Under the pieces are notes generated by a model. It had not been told where the DNA came from. It was given only the letters and a program-made list of their open reading frames with translations, and searched no databases. Below, piece by piece: positions 33,501 to 42,840 of a stretch of DNA of 64,000 bases. This stretch comes from Cephalotus follicularis. Its lineage: Eukaryota; Streptophyta; Magnoliopsida; Oxalidales; Cephalotaceae. A program made the translations under genes and the position numbers. The DNA lies in contig BDDD01002852.1 of NCBI GenBank assembly GCA_001972305.1, positions 124,001 to 188,000 of the forward strand. Direction: 5' to 3'. Position 1 is the first letter of the stretch; every line of letters starts with the position of its first letter.

Positions 33501-34802
33501 CAGGTTATGTCCGTCGCATGTTAAACATAAGACCTTGTGAAGACCATAAACCATTTTTCCGCAATACAACCCAATAGTACCAAGTGTGTCGTTGCAAGAG
33601 GGAGCACTTCTGGTAGAATAACATGAAGAGGAATACCGCAGTTCTGATAACGAGATGTTCAACATAATTGCAACTTAATGTGGAGCAATAGTGAAACTTC
33701 AAACAATTGCAGCTGCTTTATATTCTCCAGCGGAAGAGTATGCTATGATTGTTGTGCACTTGTACTAGCGATGCAATTGTGTGCGCTTGACTGTTGTACG
33801 TGCATCTTGATGTGCGCTCGTGTGCGTTTTAGGCAGATGATGCATTCGTTGTCCACATTAAGAGTTTGTACACATGCTATTGTGTGCACTTTTTACTGCT
33901 TGCTTGGCAATTGTAAACGCTTAATGTGGTGCTTACATGAGGTTTATGTGCATATTTACGTGCACGTTCTTCTGCGTATGCTTGCATTTTGTACGCACGA
34001 TGACACGAGTATGTGCAAGCTGCCTTCATGATGCTTTGAGCCTGTGCATTTTGTATACATGATATTTCGATTGTGGCCTTGATTGTCAGCACCAGGAGTT
34101 TTTTACTCATTCTCATTTCACGCCTACCGGTGCAAGCTTTGGTTCTCTCGATGTTTCCACATGCTCGACGTTGACTATTCATCGTGTTGATTTGTGGTTC
34201 GTTCAGATAACTTCTTGCTTGTATACGTAAGGGCGCTTGAACGGTATTTTTGGTTGCATGGCTTGGCTGACTCCATAGTGATTCATCGATCGATCAATAC
34301 GCATGCCTCTTCAGCTTTGTCTTCGGACATCCTTGCTATTGGTGGATTGCGTTGAGATCTTGTGCTACATACCTATGAAACAGGATCCCATTGTCCCTCG
34401 GAATATTTTTGCCCAACGCCTTTTCAGGTTGGCTGATCACATAGTAGTTTTGTGCTCCAAGTATGCTTTTCTCATTCGGCATTGTTGTGGGCTACTAGAC
34501 TTTCCTCATACAGTTGGATATGAAATAAGCGTGGGACTTCGCTCCTTATTCATTGTCCAAGTGTGTGCCGCTCGACGCGTATGATGTTCGTGTATCTCGT
34601 TGACCCTGCAAACTTGAATGTTGGCTTCAATGCATGGCTCATATGGTTTTTGACATCATGTGGTAACATATCGGGATGGACATCACTATATGACCGACAA
34701 GGACACAGCTGAGGTATGATGCGATATAAGTCATACTGAAATGACTTGCCTAACGGCTCACATCTATTGATTCTGCGCCTATGACTTAGATCGTTTGGGG
34801 GA
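33501..34802 (+). other. E5 internal non-coding stretch
   Basis: No domain is recognised. The part 33780-34010 is rich in TGTGC/GTGCGC and TTGYACG words. Short open frames occur on both strands without family resemblance. Confidence 0.55.
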
Positions 34803-34900
34803 GCGACCATATCAACACTACTGCCCGGGATTCCATCAGAACTCCGCAGTTAAGCATGCTTGGGCGAGAATAGTTCTAAGATGGGTTTGTCCTATGACTG
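34803..34900 (+). pseudogene. 5S rRNA-derived sequence inside E5
   Basis: The stretch aligns with plant 5S rRNA from about position 5 to 100: GCGACCATATCAACACTA, then GGGATTCCATCAGAACTCCG, CAGTTAAGCATGCTTGGGCG, AGAATAGTTCTAAGATGGGT. In plant 5S the corresponding bases include GGATCCCATCAGAACTCCGA and AGTTAAGCGTGCTTGGGCGA. The A-box and intermediate-element region of the internal Pol III promoter is largely kept; the C-box end is poorer. The ends of the gene are not preserved, so this is a 5S-derived fragment and not a working rRNA gene. Confidence 0.88.
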
Positions 34901-35074
34901 TCATAGACACAGGCTAGTGGCTTGACACCTCCATGAACGTTATACGGTTGGTAACACGAGATACACTCATGTTGGTATAATATCGTTGAGAGTTATACAT
35001 GAAGAGCCTATTGATATCTCATTATAAGCTGAGGAGTTTGTAAATAGATGTTGCGTGAACGTTAAGTTTCAGAT
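34901..35074 (+). other. E5 internal stretch, unassigned
   Basis: About 170 bp between the 5S-like piece and the integrase scrap, without recognisable content. Confidence 0.5.
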
Positions 35075-35315
35075 GGATGAAAAAGTGTTCCTACGAGCAT
35101 CACACTACAAGAGTAAATAAGTTAGGAAGCTACAAAAGGCTCAGTTCCAACAACATTGAATCATTCGACACCACGCTATGTATTGGTGTATTTGTCTACC
35201 AGTTCAACTTATCTACAAAACTAGAATGTATCCATGATAGCTTCCACGTATCAGTGTTGAGGGAGTACCAGTACAGATACATGGGCATGCGATACACAGT
35301 TTACTTTACCGTTTG
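35075..35315 (+). pseudogene. pol: E5 scrap of integrase C-terminus
   Basis: KLECIHDSFHVSVLREYQYR matches the IHDVFHVSMLR region just before chromovirus chromodomains, and MKKCSYEHHTTRVNKLGSYK occupies the place of the preceding GPY/F region. The adjacent ATTTCGGGGATGAAATTTCT is the usual Tekay-type lead-in to the polypurine tract. Confidence 0.75.
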
Positions 35316-35346
35316 ATGCGAATAAATTTCGGGGATGAAATTTCTT

Positions 35347-35359
35347 AAGGGGGGGAGAT
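35347..35359 (+). other. E5 polypurine tract
   Basis: AAGGGGGGGAGAT lies directly before the LTR start TGTGACGCC. Confidence 0.9.
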
Positions 35360-38300
35360 TGTGACGCCCCGTCACATTTACGAGGCTAATTTGCAAAACA
35401 CGTGAGCGTGCAAAACACGCGAGTAGAATATTAGTATTATTAATATTATATGTATAAAAAAAGGGAAGTTTGGCGCGTCTAGAAGGCGCTAGACGCGCCA
35501 GACTAATTAAAAGAAACGGGCAAAGCGCCCGTGTGACATAGAGTGGGAGAGAGTTGAGACAGAGAGATGAGCGCGAGAGGGATGGAGAGACGCCGGAGAA
35601 GAGACGCCGGGAAGCGCGAGGGAACGGGAAGAGCGACGCGGGTCTTCCTTCAGCCGCTGGCAAGCCTCCTCCCTCCTCTTTTTTCTTCTTTCTCTTCCTT
35701 TCTTCTTCGTCTTCCGACACTGCCGGCTCTCCTCCGACGCCGTTTTGAACGCGGGTTGGGCCGGTCATGGCCTAGAAGACCACCTCTTTCCATTTCAGTG
35801 GTGGTTGAGGCGTGATTCGGCCGGAGGTGACGGTTGAGACAACTGAACGAGTTGACTCACTGTCGCCTCTGCCGCCACTTTGGACGGCGATTCCCAGTGA
35901 GTCTAGGACACCAACGCGTAGACCGGACCTTGTGGAGGCCAGGGGTGGTGAGACCGGAGCAATGACGTCTCGGCAGGAGCTCTGGCGTGGCGGCAGCCGC
36001 CGATTCTCGGCGAGTTACGGGCGGAGACGCGTAGTACAAGCCTCGTGGACAACTTTTTGTGAAGTGACCATAATTGTTGGATGACCGGCGAGTTGACTCA
36101 GTGAGTCAAACTCACTGCCGGCGGTGGCTGCCCATTTTTGGACGAGTCACAGTGAGTTTCGATCAATAATGTGAGTTGATCAGTTGTTTTAGGGGTTGTT
36201 TTGGGTGTCGTCGGAACTTTGGCAGGTTGACCGGAAATTGGCCAAAGCTCCGGTGACTAATAGTGTTAATTGCGTATGTGTCGGAAGTAACGGATATGTA
36301 TTGTTTATGCAGTGTGAAGGTTGATAGAGTTTTGAAACGATGACGGGAATCCGATAGCCGATTCAAAGCTTCGAGGGGTTAGTTCGTGGAAGTATCGGCT
36401 CTGATATTGTGAGTAGAACATCTCCTTCCTTTATCTTATTGATTTTGAAATTCGTTGTTTGATTTTATCATACGATATGGCTTGTTATATGATTCCATAA
36501 TGATTTCTTGGAATCCTTTATTGACATTCCGTATTGAACTCTAATAGGACTTATTAATTGTCCAATGTGCAATTGAGTTCATAATCGTTTGCTTTAAACC
36601 CTTTAATGGTATTTTGATTGAATGTTCCTAGTGGTATGACTTGTTGATAGTGGATTTGAAATTGATTTCTTAATCGTTTGCCTTGAGCCCTCTATTGGTA
36701 TTCCGATTGAATATTCATATTGATATGACACGTTGATTGATTGTATATTCTTCTTGTCTCCTTGTTATGTCCGCATTGGCTCATGTGGACATATATCGTT
36801 AGTGTTATTGTTATATCCGTTTGGGCTCTTGCGGAGATATATTCGTTTCTTCTATCTCCGTATTGTTATCCTTGAGCTACTATTCTTGACATTGTTGATT
36901 TATACCTAACGATTGTTGGAGATTACAATAATGTGATTATGACACCTCTGTTGGAACTCCGTATTCGATTGAGTTGTCAAGACATTTCCTTAAGGTGATA
37001 CCATTGTTGTGAACTGAATGATTATTTCCGACTATGGTGACAATGCACCTTCTCTGTGTTTTGTTGAGATATCCGTGAGTGGGACATTTTCTCCCTATCT
37101 TTATTTGTCTTTGAGATTCTCATACATTCATGTGCCGAATTATTTTTCATGAGATGTTATGATTAGATTGGGATTTGCAATCCCGTATGTCTTGTGTTGA
37201 GCATGTTTATTTGTGATATGATTTCCGAGCAGGTGTATGCTCTATGTTCTGGGTGACTTGGTCACCTTCTCACATTTGTGATATTGTGACTTGTCATATT
37301 GTGATACTGTGTTATGTTCTGATGCTGTGTACCGGGATTTCTGATATGCATTACCGGTCAATGGTGAGGGTATGTTCGACGATCAACTCTCCTTAGTATG
37401 CTCATTGGTCTATGATGGGGTGCTATGTGGGAACTGCCCCCGGGTTCCATACCTGGATCTGCAGCATACTATTGTCTATGATGGTATGCTAAGTGTGAGT
37501 GCAGCCGACGCTCCGTCCCTCATTCATTTGACCGTATTGGCTATGTGATTCCGATGAGGGAAGATCCGTGTGGTACACGACGTCCCCTCGGTCGAGGTTG
37601 TGATATGTGATTCCGACGAGGGCAGATCCGTGAAATATCGACGTCCCCTCGATCGAGGTATGTATGTTATGTTTACCATAGGCACTCTGCACCAGTGTAT
37701 GATGGATGATGATCACATCCTGTAGACTATTGGCCTATATTATTGCTGCAGCGGTTGTATTATGACGCCATGTGATTTGGCGGTGATATGTTATGATGCC
37801 ATGTGATTTGGCGGCAGAACAGATTGTATTGCCATGTGATATGACGGCAGATATGAGGCAGTGATTGATTGGTACCAGCATCCTCCTATATTTTATGACT
37901 CTGTGGGCACATACTTTGATTTATTATCCATGATTATGTCTTTGATTCTTGATATTCATGTATACTGATATTATTGTGATTCTATCGTATTTGTAGAGCA
38001 TTGACTTGATCATTGAGATTTGTCCCATGGATTCTTATGTTACTGTATCGTTGAGTATTGATATGTTCTTGATATCCTTGTGGATCGTCCTATCTTTTGT
38101 GGATCTTGTTCAAATTCTTGACTTATATTTATAGTTATGGAGCCCACTGCTGAGTATCGAGTTTCCTTTTATGGATTCGATTATATTTGTGGATTCCATT
38201 ATGAGATCTCGATATCGTTTGTGAATCGTAATATCGTTTATGGATCTTGATTTCCTTTATGAATATTGGTGTTCACTTTTCTAGATCTTGTTTACATTTG

Positions 38301-39135
38301 TGATTCTCATTTACACCGTGGATTTCGTTTACACTTCGAGAATCTCGATATCCCTTTGTGCTCTCGATATCTCTTTTTGATTTTGACTATCATTTTGGAT
38401 CTTATTGATCATTTCTTTTGTTTATGATTAACATTACCTCGTTGTTGCACATATTCTTGCTTTATATGATTCTTTATTTTCTTCAGCACATCCAATTCTT
38501 TGATGGATGTACAGGAGATGTTTTGTTTCTACTCACTTAGTCACTTGGACTAATTCCCTCCCAGTGTTTCCATTTCAGATGATGGCAAGGAGTTGCTAGT
38601 TGTTGCTGTAGATGGACCACGAGGACAGGGCATGCTACCAGGGTTTCAACACATGCATAGCATACTACATCAACAATTAAACTACGCATTTACTCATGTT
38701 TTATATTAATGATTTCATTTTATGGTTTTGCTTTTAAAAAGGGTCGAGCCCTATAGATTTACTTTTATTGTTTGTTGAAATGGTTGAGGCTAAGCCCAAC
38801 CCATGTTTACTGCTTTAAAATGTGGTTTGCTGAGGGATGAGCCCCATTATAAACTGTTGATTCCTCCTTCAGGAGTGTGATTATAAAATGTGTTTTTATT
38901 TACAGGGGGCATAGTCCGATAAACGGATACTACATGCCCGATTTTCGTAAAAATTTAAGAGTTAGAAAAATTTTCAAAGTTTTGGAAAAGTCAAATTTTA
39001 TGAATGGTTTTGGAAAGTCTTGAAGCGGTTTTATGTTATAAAATCCATATGGTGACTTCCGAAAGGAAGTTGTCATGTGGAACGTCATATCCGTTCTCGG
39101 TAGGATATTGGTTGTTACAGGGAACGGGTGTGACA
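35360..39135 (+). repeat. E5 right LTR (3.8 kb)
   Basis: It starts TGTGACGCCCCGTCACA and ends GGGTGTGACA beside the right GAGTT duplication. It is uninterrupted and gives the reference for the split left LTR. The acceptor-like block is at 38550-38578 (CTAAT ... TTTCAG). Confidence 0.95.
37545..37663 (+). repeat. 61-bp tandem repeat, two copies, E5 right LTR
   Basis: Units begin at 37545 and 37607 and match the first and later units of the four-copy block at 30814-31055. Confidence 0.92.
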
Positions 39136-39140
39136 GAGTT
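39136..39140. repeat. Target-site duplication GAGTT, right copy (E5)
   Basis: This is the right partner of 21222-21226. Confidence 0.92.
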
Positions 39141-39828
39141 GGCTAGAGCTTCAACCACACTTATCCGCAATGCAGATCCTGATTGTTACCTGCCCGCTAA
39201 ATGCCGGCAGAATTTACCTGATCTATCATCTTCGTAGTGTAGGGTGATAGTTAGGTGGTGAGCAGTTGATGCTAGGAGTTAGCGACATGTGACACCCAAA
39301 CCACTGTATTGATTGATTGTACCCTTGTGCGGTATTCTTGAATTGTATTGTCTATGGCCACTTGGCATGATTGCTTATATATATTGAAATACTTATATAT
39401 ATATGTTATTTCAAAATAACTGATATGCATGTTACAATTATATATTCTTTCTCATGCTTTATTCGTACTTAGCCAAGTGAGGACAACGGCTAACCCCTTA
39501 CAATTTCAGATTAAATGAAGGCGTTCGGGGAAGTGTTGCTGGAGCTTTATTGGAGAGCTTCTATTTTGTTAAGGTTGTTATTCACTATGTTTTGTATTGA
39601 AACGAACGATCATACTCCGTTGTGTTGTTTTACATTTCCAATATGTAAATGCATATTTGTTAATATTGTATAAGCACGTAGTATGGGCTGTGTGTGGATA
39701 ATTTTTTAATCCGGCAATGGAATGCTTCCGCTTATGTTAATGAAATTTGTTTAAATGTTGAATGCTGTAATATTATTTATAACTGATATCACCACATATG
39801 TTGTCTTCATGGAAAGCAGGGTGTGACA
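39141..39828 (+). repeat. E2 3' LTR, second part
   Basis: It continues the LTR interrupted at 21226 and ends GGGTGTGACA at 39828. It contains the acceptor-like block GGCTAACCCCTTACAATTTC with CAG at 39507-39509. The same sequence, slightly diverged, recurs at 41704-42375. Confidence 0.85.
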
Positions 39829-41703
39829 GAAACCTTCTAAGCTGGAGGCACATTCAAGACTTTGCCAGTTTGTGAAATATCCTAAGGAGAGCTTAAGATA
39901 TTACTTCTGCCATCCCAGCGAGCAAATACGGTTTTGTTTAACGTACTGCAAAATTCCTAGAGAGGAATACCTGATTGTAGGAAGCAGTGGGAGTAAAATG
40001 AAACTAAGACAGTTTTCACCAGGTAGAAACCCACAGGATGATAAGGAATTAGGGGTTTATTCCTCTAAAGACATAATTGGGAAGGGACCCCAATCTGAGA
40101 TAGAGTCTCAGTAAGGTACTCCTCTAACGAGGAGATTAGGCAAAAGTTTTTGATAGCGCTTGAGAAATAAGGTTTTCTCATTAAAGGCATTGATGAACCT
40201 AACATTAGCGAGATGACAAGCCTATCAGCTATAAGGAAGCAATGAAGAGCACTGATTCCAGGACATGGTAAGAGATTGTGAAATCTGAAAAGGGCTCCAA
40301 GTACGCCTACCAAGTGAGGGACTTGGTATACGCACCCGAAGGCTTAAAATCTTATCGGATGCAAGTAAATCTTCAAGAGGAAGATCGGTGTTAATGGAAA
40401 AGGTTGAAACCTTTAAAGCACAATTGGTCGCGAAAAGGTATACACTAAGACAAGAGGTCTATATACTGGGAACTTTCTCACCAATTGCAATGCTTAAGTC
40501 CATTTGGATATTGCTTGCTAATTACTACTCATAGTGATAATGAGACATGGCAAATGGATGTCAAAACAGTCTGCAAGAGTGACTATCTTGAAGAGGACAT
40601 CTTTATGTCCCAAACGCTAGGGGCTTACATTCGAGGAGCATTCGCTCAAGAGGTGCAAGCTCCCAAGGTCAACGACCTTAAGCAAGCATCCCGAAGCTGA
40701 AATATCCATTTTGACTTCTTCGAATATATGGATAAGCCTAATATCTACCGGAAATACAATAACCCATATATAACTTTCTTGGCACTGTATGTAGAAGACA
40801 TACTACACATAGAGAAAGATGTAGGTATGTTAAAGTACAGTTAATCAAGAACTTCTTCGTAAAGGATTTGGGAGAGGCTTTCTACGTTTTAGAGAATGAA
40901 GGTCTAAAGAGTAGATCGAGTAGATTTCTTGGACTTTCCCAAAGCCACTACATCAGCAAGTAGTTGAAATGGTATGGAACGAAATCCATATATGGCTTAC
41001 TATCAATTAGCTAAGGAATTCACCTTTCCAAGAGGATGTCTTCTAAGACTTATGAGGAGAGGACACGCATGAATAGACAACCTTATGCTTCGACAATAGG
41101 CTCCATCATGTATGTCGTACTTCGTACTAGGCCTGATGTCGATATGCCTAAGGGTCTGACTAGTCGATTTCAGTCCAATCCCTGTAAGAGAAATTGGGAC
41201 ATTGTCAAGAGGACATAATGCCCGTGAAAGATTCAGGATTATTTCTTGACACATGGAGAATATAGTGAATTGAGACGTAAGAGTTGGGTGAACTCTAGTT
41301 TCAATAGTGATTCGAATGATCACAAATCGATTTCAGGATATGTGTTGGTCCTAAATGGAAGTACTATGTGAGTGAGAGAGGTTTGTGGTAGTCGAGGAAT
41401 GTAGTCTCCACCAGAGAATAAGTGTATGTAGCAACCTGTGATACCGGTTATGGTAGCTGGATTGGCTGCGGAAGTTCATTATGGAACTTTATGTGGTTCC
41501 ATCCATCGTTGCCCAATTATGCAACATAAGGATGACGATAGGGCTTTGCACAAACCATGGAACTCGGGTCTCATTACCGCCAAAACCTATACTACAACGG
41601 TATCATTTGATCATGGAGATCATAGATGAATATAACATTTTGAAAGAGATGTTATTGAGGAAATACAAGAGACATCATGAGAGTAGATGTCACCATAGCA
41701 CTA
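39829..41703 (+). mobile_element. pol: Ty1/copia fragment, Tork-like, plus strand
   Basis: Decayed copia pol. Landmarks in order are KLEAHSRLCQFVKYPKESLR (integrase-RT linker, about 39842-39901), the RT region AMLKSIWILL and ETWQMDVKT near 40490-40570, GSIMYVVLRTRPDV near 41100-41140, SGYVLVLNGSTM near 41335-41370, and RNase H-like scraps to about 41640. The wording is that of the Tork branch. It is broken in many places and forms the right flank of E2. Confidence 0.82.
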
Positions 41704-42375
41704 AACTTATCTGCCATGCAGATCTTGATTGTTACCTGCCCACTAAATGCCAGCAGAATTGTTACCTGATCTATCATCTTCGGAGCGTAGGGTGATAGTT
41801 AGGTGGTGCGTAGTTGGTGCTAGGAGTTAGCGACATGTGACACCTAACCATTGTATTGATTGATTTTACCCTTGTGCGGTATTCTTGAATTTTACTGTTT
41901 ATGGCCACTTGGCATGATTGATCATATATATTGGAATACTTAAATATATATGTATTTTCAAAATAAATTGTCATGAATGTTTACATTTATATGTTCTTTC
42001 TCATGCTTTATTCCTACTTAGCCAAGTGAGGACAAAGGCTAACCCCCTACAATTCCAGATTAAGTGAAGGTATTCGGGCAAGTGCTGCTGAAGCTTGCGG
42101 AGAGCTTCTGTTTTAATTAAGGTTGTTACTCTAAGATGTCAAGTTGTATTGTAATAAATCATAATCCGTTCGTTATATTTACATTTCAGACATGTAATTT
42201 ATAACTTATGTTTGTACTTGTAAGCACGTAGTATGGGCTACGCGCGGATAATTTTAAATAACCCGGTTATGGAATGCTTCCGCTTTTGTATTTGGATCTT
42301 GGTTACTTGTTGAGTGTTGGGTTATTATAACTGATATCTTTATATATGTTGTTGTTCGGAAAATGGGGTGTGACA
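41704..42375 (+). repeat. Second E2-family LTR 3' end
   Basis: It aligns with 39161-39828 from CTTATC through GATTGTTACCTGCCC, TAGTTAGGTGGTG, GCTAGGAGTTAGCGACATGT and GGCTAACCCCCTACAATTCC to the terminal GGGGTGTGACA. CAG of the acceptor-like block is at 42056-42058. Only the 3' quarter or so of the LTR is present. Confidence 0.85.
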
Positions 42376-42840
42376 CTGAGCAACCCCAGATCCTAAAGTA
42401 CTTAAGATGAGGTTTCTTTCCAATCCATATCTCATGTGGCGTACTGGGTGAATATTTCATTTGTGTCCTCGTCAACAAATGGAGTGCAATTTAAGGCATG
42501 TCCCCAGAAAAATAGTGGTAAATCTGCATGGCTCATCATGCTTCGCACCATATCAAGTAGGGTACGATTTTCCCTTTCGGGTGCACCATTATATTGTGGT
42601 GTTCTTGGAGGAGTCCACTAATAGAGAATCCCATTCTCCCTGAGATAACCTAGAAACTCAGTGGAAAGATATTCGCCTCCACAATCTGATCGTAGAGTTT
42701 TAATAATCTTTCCAGTTTGTTTCTGTAATTTGATTCTGATTTCTTTGAACCTTTCAAAGGCCTCATACTTGTGCGTCATCAAGTACAAGTACCCGTACCA
42801 TGAAAGATCATCAGTAAAGGTTATGAAGTAGGAATAACCA
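42376..42840 (-). mobile_element. pol: Ty1/copia integrase fragment, Tork-like, minus strand
   Basis: Minus-strand translation gives GYSYFITFTDDLSWYGYLYL, MTHKYEAFERFKEIRIKLQK, QTGKIIKTLRSDCGGEYLST, then TPHEIWIGKKPHLKYFRIWG. This is the integrase core of the same copia family as 39829-41703 but in the opposite orientation. It is broken. Confidence 0.85.

Larger units (their letters stand above)
21227..39135 (+). mobile_element. E5: large non-autonomous LTR element (LARD-like)
   Basis: Long LTRs (right copy 3776 bp) start TGTGACGCCCCGTCACA and end GGGTGTGACA. A primer site (32539-32550) and polypurine tract (35347-35359) frame an internal region of only about 2.8 kb that has no intact gene, only scraps of Ty3 RNase H and integrase plus a 5S rRNA-like piece. 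By eye the LTRs differ by about 5 percent. Long similar LTRs around a non-coding interior fit the LARD definition. E3 is nested in the left LTR. Confidence 0.88.
7998..39828 (+). mobile_element. E2: Tekay-type Ty3 chromovirus carrying nested insertions
   Basis: Primer site 7998-8009, gag 8101-9200, protease to 9786, RT from 16411, RNase H, integrase and chromodomain to 19303, polypurine tract 19331-19344, 3' LTR from 19346. Element E4 interrupts it at 9792-16405 and E5 interrupts its 3' LTR at 21227-39135; both insertions have target duplications. The LTR resumes at 39141 and ends GTGTGACA at 39828. The coding region is broken about ten times, and the normal 5' LTR is not present. Confidence 0.87.

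Noticed and set aside
33678-34031. Cys-rich 117-codon frame in E5
   Set aside because: It falls in a TGTGC-rich non-coding tract; the Cys content follows from base composition and no secretion or domain signal is convincing.
34803-34900. Functional 5S rRNA gene
   Set aside because: Both ends of the gene and the C-box side do not match, it is single, and it lies inside a retroelement.
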